43,359 nucleotides of DNA from Clostridia bacterium (GCA_017451915.1 JAFTNJ010000052.1:1-43359), one strand, 5' to 3'. Counted from the first letter of the stretch, positions 8,177 through 16,650 are shown. Translations and numbers: made by a program. Notes: a model not told the origin generated them from the sequence alone.

Positions 8177-11041
8177 ATGAAAAATCAACAAAACGCAATC
8201 AAAACGCGCAAGCTGTCGCTCCTGGCCGTTGCTCTGGTAACGCTGGCACTGCTGCTTTGCTCGTTCACTATGATGGTGTCCGCCGCAGCGGGGGATATTA
8301 CCATCGGTCTGGAGGACGTGAAGATCGATCTGGATCAGGACGTTTCCGGAAAATACACCAAGGTGTTTGATAACACCACCAACGTCACGGTGACGCTGAC
8401 CGCCTCCAATGAGGATCTCGGCATTGCCGCCGGTGACGACGTTACGGTCGTGGTCAACGCCGCTTACAACAGCGCAAACGTTGCCGATGCCACGCACATT
8501 ACCGTGACCTTTGCCCTGGAGGGTGCCGATGCCGCAAAGTATCAGACCCCCGCAGGCTTTACTGTTGGTGCGTCCATCACGCCCAAGGCACTGACCTGGG
8601 CAGATAAGGCCACCTCCAAGCTGACCTACAAGGTGGGACAGTCGGCCTACACCGCCGAGTTCTCCCTGCCTGCGCTGAACGGCGTGGTTGCCGGCTCCGA
8701 GCTCCCCTTTAAGACCGACGCCAAGCACAGCCTGACCCTGCAGGCCACCAAGGTGGGTACCTACACCGAGCTTTACAACCCCAACGTGGGCACCAACTAC
8801 CAGGTAGCCCCCCTCACGGTTGAGGTTACCATTGATCCCGTAACCGTTACCGAGATCAAGTGGGCCAACGAATATGAGTTCACCTACGGTGATGCCGCCG
8901 CCAAGGAGCTGGTGGTAGAGGCCGTTGGTTCCGACGGTGCCACCTATCAACTGGTTGTAACCTATCCCGCCGCCTACGGCTCTGCCGGCTGGCACGAGAT
9001 CAGCGTTTCCTCTCCCGATGCCGGCATCGTTCTCGGCACCGATCTGATTACCTCCAAAAAGGTAAACATCAAGCCCATCACCCTTGCCGTGTTTATGAAT
9101 TCCGCAAGCTTTGTTGGCAATGCCGACACCGCGCAGAATCCTTCGGTTTATCAGCTGGTGGTTTCGGGCGATCTTCCCGCAGAGCTGCGTGAGAAGATCC
9201 AGTACACCGTGGACGGCAAGGCCTTTGCCGGTACCTCGGCGTACGGCATTTACACCGTGGTTGCAAAGCTTCCCGCAGATAGCAACTACGTATTCGTGGA
9301 TGGCGACGGCAAGGAAGTAACCGAGCTGACCGCTACCCTCACCGTCAACCGTGCCGCCGCGGCCTTCGGTACTCCCGAGGCTCCCTACCAGGTGGTTTTG
9401 ACCGGCACCAACGGCGTTGCCGCCAACATTCAGGCAACGGTTTCGATTCCCCAGGCTCTGAATAAGAAGGCTCTGGGCGATCTGACGACCTACAAGGCCT
9501 ACGTGGTTGCCATCGCCAACGCCGGCGAGGAAAGTTACCAGATCCTGATTCCCATTTCCGATACTCTGGTTCATCCTTCCCTGAACCTGATCACCGCCGA
9601 CGATCTTTACATCTATGATGCCGTAGGCGGTACCATGGTCAAGGCCACCCAGGCCGGCTACCAGGTAGCCGTTACCGACGGTTACTTTACCGTTTCGGGT
9701 CTGGTGGGTGACATTTCCCTGACCTTTGTTCTGGCTCCTTCCGTTGCCGATAGCACCAGCTTCTGGTTCACCGCTCCCGGCATTGCCATTCTGATCCTGC
9801 TTGTGATCATTCTGATTCTCCTGATCATCCTGATCGTACGTGAGAAGAACCGCAAGGATGAGCCCGTGGAAGAGCCTGCCGAGGAAGAGCTTCCCACCGA
9901 TGAGGAATTCCTGGAGGAGCTTGCCGAAGAGGTTGCCGAAGAGCTTGCCGAGGAGGTTGCTGCTGAGGAGCCTGCCGAAGCCGAGGCCGAGAACGTTGAG
10001 GAAACCGTGGAAGAGACCATGGAAGAGCTCAACGAGGCGCCTGCCGAGGAGGACAACACGGTTGCCGAGGAGATCGCCGACCAGGTTGCCGAAACTCTGG
10101 AAGAAGAAGTGGTTGTGGAAGAGGCCGAGGCCGAAGCCACCGAGGAAGATCTGCAGAACGCTGTTTCCTCTGCTATGGAAGAGACCCTTGCCTCCGATGA
10201 GAGCGTAGAGGCCTTTGCCGAGGTAGATGATGACGACGACAAGGATGACGAAGGCGATTCCTTCGGTGCCTTTGCCGGAATGGATCTCAACTTTATTGAC
10301 GTTAAGGAACAGCCTGAGGAATACGCCGCACTCCTGGAGCAGGAGAAGAACGGCGAGGTTCAGCTGGTTACCCGTTACCGCAGAAGCTATCAGTCCCGCC
10401 TGATCCAGTCTCAGGGCAACGTTCAGGATTACTACACCATCCTCAAGAACGCACTCCTTTCCTACAAGGGTGTTAAGAGCCGTATCAGCTGGAACTACGA
10501 GGCGTTCAATAAGGGCAGAGCCCACGTGGCAAAGCTCAACGCCAAGACCAAGACCCTGTACCTCTACCTGGCCCTCAATCCCGAGGAGCTGGTGGATACC
10601 AAGTACGGCATCGTGGACGTTTCTTCCAAGAAGAAGTACGCGTCGGTTCCCGTGCTTATGAAGATCAAGGGCGACCGCAAGTTCAAGTATGCTCTGGAGC
10701 TCATTGATAAGCTCTGCGCCGAGCAGATGGAGCTGCCCAAGAAGGCAAACGCCGAGGAAGTGGATTACCACATGCCTTACCAGACCCTGGAGGAGATGGT
10801 AGAGAGCGGCGTTGTAAAGATGCTGGTTGCCGGTGTACCCCTCACCCAAACCGAGGACGAGGCAGTTGCAGACACCGCCGTGGAGACCGAAAGCGATGCA
10901 AATGTATCCTTTGTTGCTCCCGCCGATGCTCCTGCCGTGGTAGCCGCCGCTGAGGAAGTGGCCGCCGAGGAGGAAGCCGTAGAGGTTGCCGCCGAGGCCG
11001 AGGCTCCCGCCGCTGACGCCGAGGAAACCACCGAGGCATAA
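8177..11041 (+). CDS. Type I transmembrane surface protein with a conserved-looking cytoplasmic C-terminal domain
   Basis: 954 residues; the start at 8177 follows AGGAAGGAAGGG with long spacing. A signal peptide (about residues 12-38, ending near VSAAAG) leads to about 490 extracellular residues of beta-sandwich-like modules (phrases such as FTYGDAA, ITPKALTW, VNIKPIT are reminiscent of MBG/YDG repeats). One strong transmembrane helix lies near residues 530-555, followed by an E/A-rich acidic linker (about 560-695). A soluble domain at about 705-880 contains SRLIQSQ, YYTILKNALLSYKGVKSR, SWNYEAFNKGR, LYLYLALNPEE and YALELIDKL. I recognise that domain as recurring in clostridial proteins of unknown function but cannot name it. 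The tail is again Ala/Glu-rich. It has its own promoter and terminator, so is monocistronic. The layout suggests coupling between a surface contact and the cytoplasm, which is inference. Confidence 0.92.
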   Translation: MKNQQNAIKTRKLSLLAVALVTLALLLCSFTMMVSAAAGDITIGLEDVKIDLDQDVSGKYTKVFDNTTNVTVTLTASNEDLGIAAGDDVTVVVNAAYNSANVADATHITVTFALEGADAAKYQTPAGFTVGASITPKALTWADKATSKLTYKVGQSAYTAEFSLPALNGVVAGSELPFKTDAKHSLTLQATKVGTYTELYNPNVGTNYQVAPLTVEVTIDPVTVTEIKWANEYEFTYGDAAAKELVVEAVGSDGATYQLVVTYPAAYGSAGWHEISVSSPDAGIVLGTDLITSKKVNIKPITLAVFMNSASFVGNADTAQNPSVYQLVVSGDLPAELREKIQYTVDGKAFAGTSAYGIYTVVAKLPADSNYVFVDGDGKEVTELTATLTVNRAAAAFGTPEAPYQVVLTGTNGVAANIQATVSIPQALNKKALGDLTTYKAYVVAIANAGEESYQILIPISDTLVHPSLNLITADDLYIYDAVGGTMVKATQAGYQVAVTDGYFTVSGLVGDISLTFVLAPSVADSTSFWFTAPGIAILILLVIILILLIILIVREKNRKDEPVEEPAEEELPTDEEFLEELAEEVAEELAEEVAAEEPAEAEAENVEETVEETMEELNEAPAEEDNTVAEEIADQVAETLEEEVVVEEAEAEATEEDLQNAVSSAMEETLASDESVEAFAEVDDDDDKDDEGDSFGAFAGMDLNFIDVKEQPEEYAALLEQEKNGEVQLVTRYRRSYQSRLIQSQGNVQDYYTILKNALLSYKGVKSRISWNYEAFNKGRAHVAKLNAKTKTLYLYLALNPEELVDTKYGIVDVSSKKKYASVPVLMKIKGDRKFKYALELIDKLCAEQMELPKKANAEEVDYHMPYQTLEEMVESGVVKMLVAGVPLTQTEDEAVADTAVETESDANVSFVAPADAPAVVAAAEEVAAEEEAVEVAAEAEAPAADAEETTEA
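9853..10150 (+). repeat. Low-complexity Glu/Ala-coding repeat tract
   Basis: Near-repeats of GAGGAGCTTGCCGAA and GAGGTTGCCGAA encode an acidic linker of EELAEEVA type just after the transmembrane helix of the surface protein. Such DNA is prone to slippage and length variation. Confidence 0.75.
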
Positions 11042-11057
11042 TTTAAAACCAAACTTG

Positions 11058-11087
11058 GAGCTGCGTCATTGACGCAGCCCCTTTTTT
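11058..11087 (+). terminator. Rho-independent terminator after the transmembrane surface gene
   Basis: GCTGCGTC (11060-11067) and GACGCAGC (11071-11078) form a perfect 8 bp stem with loop ATT, followed by CCCTTTTTT. It lies 17 bp after the stop codon. Confidence 0.9.
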
Positions 11088-11125
11088 CATGCTTTGTGAT
11101 ATCTCGGCGTTTTTTCAAAAAGCTA

Positions 11126-11154
11126 TTTACAAATGAGGGAAAGTCGTGTATAAT
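11126..11154 (+). promoter_or_regulatory. Sigma-A promoter for the cysE-tmk operon
   Basis: TTTACA at 11126-11131 and TATAAT at 11149-11154, spacer 17 bp. The start of transcription is expected near 11161, about 60 bases before cysE. Confidence 0.85.
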
Positions 11155-11219
11155 ATATAGTAGAATGGCGGAGTGTACCTCTGCCAAACCCAGCCCACAC
11201 CCAAAGGGAGGACCAGTCC

Positions 11220-11984
11220 ATGAGCGCAAAGCTGAGATTGATCAAAATTGTAAGAAAAAACACCGATGCCGCGGAGCCTGCCTGGAAGCAGGAGATCCGT
11301 GAGATCGTTCAGACCGTAAAGGAACGCGACCCCGCCGCGCGGAGCACGGCAGAGGTTCTGCTTCTGTATTCCGGCGTACACGCGATCCTGTTGCATCGCG
11401 TTGCCCATCACTTGTACCAAAAGGAACACTTTTTCGCCGCCCGTGCCATCAGCCAGCTGGGCCGCTCGGTCACCGGCATTGAGATCCATCCCGGTGCCAC
11501 CATCGGCAAGGGCTTTTTCATCGACCACGGCATGGGTGTTGTGATTGGCGAGACCGCCGAGATCGGCGATAACTGCACCATCTACCAAGGGGTGACTCTG
11601 GGCGGTACGGGAAAGGACGTGGGCAAGCGTCATCCCACCCTTCACGATAACGTCATGGTGGGGGCCGGTGCCAAGGTGCTGGGTCCCGTAGAGGTGGGCT
11701 CCAACTCCAAGATCGCCGCCAACGCGGTGGTTCTGCGTCCCGTGCCCGAAAACAGCACGGCGGTGGGCATTCCCGCCAAGGTGGTCAAAAAGGACGGCGT
11801 GCGGGTGCAGGTCGACTTGGACCAGGTGCATATTCCCGACCCCGTTGCCCAGGAATTGAACCGACTGAACGAAAAGCTGAACGAGGTCTCCCGTGCCCTG
11901 GAGGCGTTGGAGGCAAAGCAGGCCGCCAAAAAGACGGCAACAAGAAAGAGAAAAGGAACCCAGGAACATGACAACGAAGAATGA
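11220..11984 (+). CDS. cysE: Serine O-acetyltransferase
   Basis: 254 residues. Catalyses acetyl-CoA + L-serine to O-acetylserine, the first step of cysteine synthesis, in the cytoplasm. An N-terminal helical region (about 1-80) is followed by a left-handed beta-helix of hexapeptide repeats ([44 protein letters not shown]), including the family's conserved [11 protein letters not shown] stretch and the GGTGKD-x-GKRHPT segment near the active site. ATG 11220 is fixed by GGGAGG at 11206-11211. A lysine-rich tail extends past the catalytic core. The 3' end overlaps the start of tmk by 17 bp. No cysK is next to it. Confidence 0.95.
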   Translation: MSAKLRLIKIVRKNTDAAEPAWKQEIREIVQTVKERDPAARSTAEVLLLYSGVHAILLHRVAHHLYQKEHFFAARAISQLGRSVTGIEIHPGATIGKGFFIDHGMGVVIGETAEIGDNCTIYQGVTLGGTGKDVGKRHPTLHDNVMVGAGAKVLGPVEVGSNSKIAANAVVLRPVPENSTAVGIPAKVVKKDGVRVQVDLDQVHIPDPVAQELNRLNEKLNEVSRALEALEAKQAAKKTATRKRKGTQEHDNEE

Positions 11985-12594
11985 TCTGCCCGGACGCTTT
12001 ATCGTCTTTGAGGGCATTGACGGCGCGGGAAAGTCCACCCAGATCCGCTTGCTGCAGGAGGCCCTGCAGAGAGAGGGACGGCGGGTGTATTGCACCGCTG
12101 AACCCACCGAGTCGGTTTCGGGAGGGCTGTTGCGGGACGCCCTGGGAGGCGTTTCCATGCGCACCACCTGCGAGTTGGCGGCCATGTTCGTCCTGGACCG
12201 CATCTTTCACAACGTCAATCCCGTCCATGGCATTGAAAAGATGCTGGCCGAGGGGGTGGACGTGATCTGCGATCGCTATTATTATTCTTCCATGGCGTAC
12301 CAGGGCAGCGACACCGACGCAGAGTGGGTCAAGAGCATGAACCTCAACTGCCCAGAGATCCGCAAGCCCGACCTTTGTATTTTCCTGGATCTGACCCCCG
12401 AGCAGAGCATGGCGCGCATTGAGGGCGGACGGGTAACCAAGGAGATCTACGAAACCAACGAGCGCCTGACGCGGGTACGCAATCAGTTTTATCGCGTGTT
12501 CGAGGAGCTGAAGGGAAGGGACCGCATTGAGATCGTGGACGCGTCGAGAAGCATTGAGGAGATTCATGAGGAGATCGTGGGATTGTTGCAATAA
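11968..12594 (+). CDS. tmk: Thymidylate kinase (dTMP kinase)
   Basis: 208 residues. Phosphorylates dTMP to dTDP with ATP, an essential step toward dTTP. The P-loop [10 protein letters not shown] lies at residues 15-24; the [12 protein letters not shown] stretch is the family's DR(Y/W)..S..AYQG substrate-binding motif; FLDLTPE matches the FLD-x-x-P motif. The frame is open upstream inside cysE, but the ATG at 11968 gives the normal family N-terminus. It overlaps the cysE stop by 17 bp, so translation is probably coupled; its own SD (AGGAAC region) is weak. Length is normal for the family. Confidence 0.93.
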   Translation: MTTKNDLPGRFIVFEGIDGAGKSTQIRLLQEALQREGRRVYCTAEPTESVSGGLLRDALGGVSMRTTCELAAMFVLDRIFHNVNPVHGIEKMLAEGVDVICDRYYYSSMAYQGSDTDAEWVKSMNLNCPEIRKPDLCIFLDLTPEQSMARIEGGRVTKEIYETNERLTRVRNQFYRVFEELKGRDRIEIVDASRSIEEIHEEIVGLLQ

Positions 12595-12626
12595 AACGGA
12601 ATAAAACAGACAAGGAGGAAAACACT

Positions 12627-13352
12627 ATGAAAAAATTATTAGTGCTTTTGATTTGCCTATCTTTATGTACGTCTATTTTTTTGAGTTGTAACGCCAAGGA
12701 GCCCCCTGCGGAAGACCCCGCCGTGTCCGTTGAGGATGCCATGGCAGGGATCGCTCAATTTTTCGTGAATGAAGGTCTTGTTCCCGGACTTTCGGACAAG
12801 AATCTGCTGTTGGAAGTGGATAAGTATTCCTATGAAGGAAAGAAAATATCCGAAATCGTTTCGGCTTATTACGTCTGCGGTGATACCGTGGATCGTTTGG
12901 AGGCAAACGGTGAGCTATTTGGTTATGGCAACAGGAGATCGCAAGACACGGGGATCGTGGATGACACAACCTCTTTTTACAGCAAGGTTCCCTTGGATGG
13001 CTTGACATTGCCTCTTGAAATTGCGTTTGGAGATTCCTTGGAAACCGTTTGTAAGAAAATGGGACTTTCCGAGGAATCCAACCAAGGGCTTGTGTCGGGC
13101 GAAAAGAAAACCTTGTATCAAAACGGACAAGTAACCGTTACGCTTCTTTATCATGAAGAAGTGAAAGAGGGCGCGTCTGTTCAGCTTGATGTGAGATATT
13201 CTTACGTACTGCAATACCAAAAGGTGTATGAGAGCACAAGCACCAACGGAAAGCCGGTAACCGTGACCGAAACCATGAAATTCAGCTTTGTGGGAGAAGG
13301 AGATCACCTTGCTTGCTTTTACGTTGCAGTAAACGAAAATTATGAACCATAA
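12627..13352 (+). CDS. Lipoprotein of unknown function
   Basis: 241 residues; ATG 12627 behind a strong AAGGAGG site. A signal peptide with the lipobox FLSC (Cys about residue 21) marks it as lipid-anchored on the outer face of the membrane. The mature part is soluble and mixed alpha/beta, with no motif I recognise. It is third in the cysE-tmk operon (32 bp gap) and is followed by a terminator. Base composition is visibly more AT-rich than cysE and tmk (many AAA, TTA, TTT, GAA codons), so it may be a later arrival. No link to cysteine or nucleotide metabolism can be seen. Confidence 0.88.
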   Translation: MKKLLVLLICLSLCTSIFLSCNAKEPPAEDPAVSVEDAMAGIAQFFVNEGLVPGLSDKNLLLEVDKYSYEGKKISEIVSAYYVCGDTVDRLEANGELFGYGNRRSQDTGIVDDTTSFYSKVPLDGLTLPLEIAFGDSLETVCKKMGLSEESNQGLVSGEKKTLYQNGQVTVTLLYHEEVKEGASVQLDVRYSYVLQYQKVYESTSTNGKPVTVTETMKFSFVGEGDHLACFYVAVNENYEP

Positions 13353-13355
13353 AAA

Positions 13356-13390
13356 CAACGGGCGGTTCGAGGAACCGCCCGTTGCTTTTG
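13356..13390 (+). terminator. Rho-independent terminator of the cysE-tmk-lipoprotein operon
   Basis: CAACGGGCGGTTC (13356-13368), loop GAG, and GAACCGCCCGTTG (13372-13384) form a perfect 13 bp stem followed by CTTTTG. Confidence 0.88.
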
Positions 13391-13435
13391 TTATGCTTTC
13401 ATTTTTCAACTCAGGGGCATTCTTTGAACGCCCGC

Positions 13436-13662
13436 GGGCGAACACAGTTCGCCCCTACAATAAAACAACAAAACCCTTTTTTATTTTTTGTGTCATCCTG
13501 AGCGCAGGCTCGCTTGCGAGCCTGCGCTCAGGATGACACGTTTATCGTTACAAGATTCCGTCACGCTTTGCGTGCCGCCCTCCCTATGGTCGGGTTCGGG
13601 CGAGCTTGCGAGCCTGCTCAGAGATGACACGTAGCCGGTAGGGGAATGCGGTCATCCCCTAC
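13436..13662. repeat. Cluster of palindromic intergenic repeats
   Basis: This gene-free gap holds several palindromes. GGGCGAA-CACAG-TTCGCCC spans 13436-13454. A perfect 22 bp stem with a CTTG loop, 48 bases in all, spans 13491-13538 and starts TGTCATCCTGAGCG. GTAGGGGA/TCCCCTAC lies at 13638-13662, and a damaged second copy of the GCTTGCGAGCCTG core lies near 13602-13619. The TGTCATCCTGAG and GTTCGCCCCTAC wording is familiar from intergenic repeats of gut Clostridia. No coding signal was seen. Confidence 0.8.
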
Positions 13663-13685
13663 ACGCGATTGCGTACACTTTTTAA

Positions 13686-13727
13686 AGAAAACGCCAACCC
13701 GATGGTTTGTTCGAGTTGGCGTTTTAT
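13686..13727 (-). terminator. Terminator for the GH99-like gene
   Basis: Inverted repeat AAAACGCCAAC (13688-13698) / GTTGGCGTTTT (13715-13725). On the minus strand it is followed by TTTTCTTT and lies just after the stop at 13747. Confidence 0.75.
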
Positions 13728-13746
13728 CATGATTGTTTTCTATATT

Positions 13747-14862
13747 TTATTCCTCATCCACAAAAACCTTTTTAATGGCCTCCAGGTATCCGTAGCCGTA
13801 AATGTCGTCGGGCTGGAGGTAGCTGGTTTCGGTCCATTCGTTCCAGCTGTTCACCGTAATCAGGGGAGCCTTCAGCTCTTTGTGGGTGTCCACGTACTCC
13901 TTGGCTTGGCGGAAGGCGATCTCCACGTTTTCGGGGGTGTTGTTTTTGCAGATGTTTCCGCGGAAGATGTTGTATCTGGGGTTGGAGTCCCAGCCCACCG
14001 ATACGTGGGGATAGTAGGGCATGGTAAAGGATTTGGCAACAAACGCCTGCTCCTTTTTCACGTCCTCCAGGATCTTCAGGTAATCGTTGGCCATGGAGGG
14101 AACCATATGCACGTACTGGTAATGGGTGGCGCTGTCAAAGCCCAGGGCGTTGACGGCGGTAACGGCGTCGCCCTCGTATACGGGGTCGATACCCGTGGTG
14201 TTGAGCTTGTGGCTGCTGCGCAGGGCTACCTGGAGCTCCAGACCCGGGAAGCCTGCTTTTACCGTTTCCTCACGGAAGTATTCCAACGCCCGGCGGGCAT
14301 TGTCAATGCCTCCCAATCCCACGATCAGATTGTAAAAATCATAGATCATATAGACCGGCTTTCCGTCGATCTTGTAGTAAGAGGGATGGGGAAAGTAGTT
14401 TTGGATGGTGCGCTTGACCACGGTTTGGAACTGCTCAAAGTTTACCTCACCGTTCCAGATGGGGTAGTTCATCTCGGCGGTGCGCTTGTCCCAAATGGAG
14501 GTGGCGGTGTGGTTGGCCCACATCAGGTAGAATTTGACCTTATGGTTGTTCCGCGCCTTGAGATAGCCGTTGTTCAGGCACTGCTCCAGGAAGGGGCGGT
14601 TGTCGTACCAGTACCAATCGTAGATAAAGACGTTGACGCCGTGAGAGGCGGCGGCTTCGATCTCCATTTCCATCACAAAGGGATCGGCCTCGTTCACGTA
14701 TCCCCAAAGGGGCTTGCGGGGCCACTCGTGTCCCTGGAACATGGGCTTCATAGATTTGACGGTCTGCCATTCGCCGTAGCCCTCGGGCCAAAAGATGCGG
14801 GTGCGGGGCTCGTCGCCGGTGTAAGCGGGCCATATGTAGGCGGCAATATCGTATTTTTGCAT
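13747..14862 (-). CDS. GH99-like / WbsX-family glycan enzyme
   Basis: 371 residues. The start is ATG 14862 (minus), preceded by GGAGAGG; the frame is open further upstream but runs through the promoter, so the longer version is rejected. Motifs include AAYIWPAYTG near the N-terminus, NVFIYDWYWYDNRPFLE, FYLMWANH, KPVYMIYDF and the C-terminal NSWNEWTETSYLQPD. They match the glycoside hydrolase 99-like (WbsX-type, PF14307) TIM-barrel family, whose members act on cell-surface or mannose-type glycans. There is no signal peptide, so it is predicted cytoplasmic, which is notable for a glycan-degrading enzyme. It sits downstream of, and codirectional with, the GH4 gene but has its own promoter. Substrate unknown. 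Confidence 0.88.
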   Translation of the reverse strand: MQKYDIAAYIWPAYTGDEPRTRIFWPEGYGEWQTVKSMKPMFQGHEWPRKPLWGYVNEADPFVMEMEIEAAASHGVNVFIYDWYWYDNRPFLEQCLNNGYLKARNNHKVKFYLMWANHTATSIWDKRTAEMNYPIWNGEVNFEQFQTVVKRTIQNYFPHPSYYKIDGKPVYMIYDFYNLIVGLGGIDNARRALEYFREETVKAGFPGLELQVALRSSHKLNTTGIDPVYEGDAVTAVNALGFDSATHYQYVHMVPSMANDYLKILEDVKKEQAFVAKSFTMPYYPHVSVGWDSNPRYNIFRGNICKNNTPENVEIAFRQAKEYVDTHKELKAPLITVNSWNEWTETSYLQPDDIYGYGYLEAIKKVFVDEE

Positions 14863-14890
14863 AGGGAGCACCTCTCCAAAGTTTTTTATC

Positions 14891-14919
14891 ATTTTACCAC
14901 ATTCCGGAATCGTTGTCAA
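14891..14919 (-). promoter_or_regulatory. Sigma-A promoter for the GH99-like gene
   Basis: On the minus strand TTGACA (14914-14919) and TAAAAT (14891-14896) have a 17 bp spacer, placing the transcript start about 20-25 bases upstream of ATG 14862. Confidence 0.82.
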
Positions 14920-15024
14920 TACGAAAAAAAGGCTTTGAAAAAAACAGACAGGTTTCATCGATTTATCGAATTTTTTGATCATCCTTTTTCAAAGGATTGC
15001 GCGGATGCTCTTTTGATTTGACAT

Positions 15025-15066
15025 AAAAAACAGCAAGGACATGGGAACGTATCCTTGCTGTTTTAA
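15025..15066 (-). terminator. Terminator after the GH4 gene
   Basis: AAAACAGCAAGGA (15027-15039) pairs with TCCTTGCTGTTTT (15052-15064). Read on the minus strand it lies 15 bases after the GH4 stop codon at 15081 and runs into a T-rich tail. Confidence 0.85.
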
Positions 15067-15080
15067 TGTATGGTACGGAA

Positions 15081-16457
15081 TCAGTGCAGGTGCTTCAGGT
15101 ATGCCTTTGTGCCTTCATACATGGTGTTGAAGAGCTCTTCCTGATCGGATTCCTTCAGGCTCTGTACCAGGTGATCCTGCTTAAATGCCGCCAGGGCGGT
15201 CTTGAGGTCACCCGAGAAGGAGGCGTCCACGGCACGGTCGTTCTCGGCGGCAATGCGGCTGACGTAGGGGTAGATTGCCTCGGGAATTTCTCCGGCGTAT
15301 ACGGGAATCACGGTGTTGGCACGAACAATGGCGTTGGTCTCCACAATGGTGCCCAAGGGGAGATTGGGGATCTGTCCCATGTTGGGGAAGTTGACGTTGG
15401 TAATCTTATCCTCCAGACCCAGGAGCGCGCGGATCAGGTCAACGCCCTCTTCGCCGGTCTCCTTGAGGGTGAACTTCTTTTCTCCCGAAACGAGCTGACG
15501 GCTTTCCTCCTCGCGCTTGGCCTGCTTCTCTCTGCGGTAATCCACCGTGGTCAAACCAAACTTCCAGCTCTTAACGGTTTCGGGATCGGCCAGGTAGTCG
15601 CCGGCATCCATAAACTCGGCCAGATGGCGGTCGCCTGCGGCGGCGATGTAACCAAAGCGACGGAAGAGGTCAAAGCGAACGCGGAAGGCACCGCGGAAGG
15701 GATCGGTCTCCCAGCCCTCGCCCTTGCCCTTTTCGTAGCCCGACTCGTAGTAGCGGTCTACAAACGCTTCGTAGGTCTTAAAGAGATCCAGATTGCGGTA
15801 CTGTGCCTTGGTGAACCAGGTAAAGTGGTTAACACCCACCACGTTTACGGCAATGTCCTTGTGGTGAACGTTTTCAATGCCCTCGATCTCGGCCAGAGCG
15901 TGAGAGAGGAGCTTTTGGGTGCCAAAGACCTCGTGGCAGCAACCAATGGCCTTAATGGCGGGGAACTCCTTATAGAGGGCCTTCAGGCAGTTGGCCATGG
16001 GGTTGGTGTAGTTGATGACCCAGGCGTTGTGGCAGTAGGTGCGCACGTTGCGGGCAATGTCCTGCATCATGGGAACCGTGCGCAGGGTGCGGAAGAATCC
16101 GCCGGGGCCGGTGGTATCGCCCACCGATTGATAGATCCCGTACTTCTCGCAGGAGTGTACGTCTACCTGCATCTCGTCAAAGGTTGCGGGAAGGATCGAA
16201 ACAATTACGATCTGGGCGGCAATGAGTGCCTCGCCAATGTGATGGGCAACGTGATAACGCCAGTTGGAGTTCTCAATGGAGTTGCCGATAATTTCGTTTT
16301 TATCTGCCGCGGGAAAGTCAATGTCGTAAAGAAAAACGTCGCCCGACAGATCCTTGGCCTTAGCCAGATCGTTCATCAGCGTCCAGGCCCAGCCGCGGGA
16401 TCCGCCGCCAATATACGCGATTTTCAGATCCGGTACGGTGTTATTTTCGTAGTGCAT
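15081..16457 (-). CDS. Glycoside hydrolase family 4, NAD-dependent (alpha-glucosidase/alpha-galacturonidase type)
   Basis: 458 residues; ATG 16457 (minus) follows AGGAGG with 9 bases between. GH4 enzymes cleave glycosides by an oxidation-elimination route using NAD and a divalent metal. Seen here: the Rossmann loop AYIGGGSRGW (about 14-23), NYTNPM (149-154), the metal-binding Cys-His of CCHEVFG (C174/H175), and GVNHF (208-212, His211). The CHEV form is usual for alpha-glucosidase or alpha-galacturonidase (LplD-like) members rather than the CHSV of MelA alpha-galactosidases; the true substrate needs a structure-aware tree. Cytoplasmic. It is divergent from an AraC regulator, which probably controls it. 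Confidence 0.93.
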   Translation of the reverse strand: MHYENNTVPDLKIAYIGGGSRGWAWTLMNDLAKAKDLSGDVFLYDIDFPAADKNEIIGNSIENSNWRYHVAHHIGEALIAAQIVIVSILPATFDEMQVDVHSCEKYGIYQSVGDTTGPGGFFRTLRTVPMMQDIARNVRTYCHNAWVINYTNPMANCLKALYKEFPAIKAIGCCHEVFGTQKLLSHALAEIEGIENVHHKDIAVNVVGVNHFTWFTKAQYRNLDLFKTYEAFVDRYYESGYEKGKGEGWETDPFRGAFRVRFDLFRRFGYIAAAGDRHLAEFMDAGDYLADPETVKSWKFGLTTVDYRREKQAKREEESRQLVSGEKKFTLKETGEEGVDLIRALLGLEDKITNVNFPNMGQIPNLPLGTIVETNAIVRANTVIPVYAGEIPEAIYPYVSRIAAENDRAVDASFSGDLKTALAAFKQDHLVQSLKESDQEELFNTMYEGTKAYLKHLH

Positions 16458-16490
16458 AAAATGTCGCCTCCTTTTTTCTCTATCATAACA

Positions 16491-16521
16491 CAACATTGCA
16501 CAAATTCATATAAGAATGTTG
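16491..16521. promoter_or_regulatory. Candidate operator between the GH4 and AraC genes
   Basis: CAACATT (16491-16497) and AATGTTG (16515-16521) form an inverted repeat with a 17 bp spacer in the divergent promoter region. It might be a binding site for the adjacent AraC-type regulator, although such regulators more often use direct repeats. Confidence 0.35.
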
Positions 16522-16572
16522 CCTTTTTGCACCTATTTTTGAATTTTCTTGCTCTTTTTTTGTCCAAAGCTC

Positions 16573-16601
16573 TTGCTTTTTGAAAAAGAATTCTCTATAA
16601 T
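16573..16601 (+). promoter_or_regulatory. Sigma-A promoter for the AraC-type regulator
   Basis: TTGCTT (16573-16578) and TATAAT (16596-16601), spacer 17 bp. Transcription should begin near 16608. An ATG at 16612 would thus be almost leaderless, which decides the start of the next gene. Confidence 0.78.
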
Positions 16602-16650
16602 ATAGGAGAGGATGAGCACTTTGGATATTTCGGGAAGGGAAGGTGGCACT

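Noticed and set aside
8153-10849. 898-codon minus-strand open frame opposite the transmembrane surface protein
   Set aside because: Gly/Leu/Val/Asn-rich shadow; no SD, and its end crosses the real gene's signal peptide region.
13669-16583. Two long plus-strand open frames (about 450 and 505 codons) opposite the GH99-like and GH4 genes
   Set aside because: They are antisense shadows caused by codon bias: residue composition is Val/Gly/His-rich with no domain, no ribosome binding sites, and the minus-strand frames have clear family motifs.
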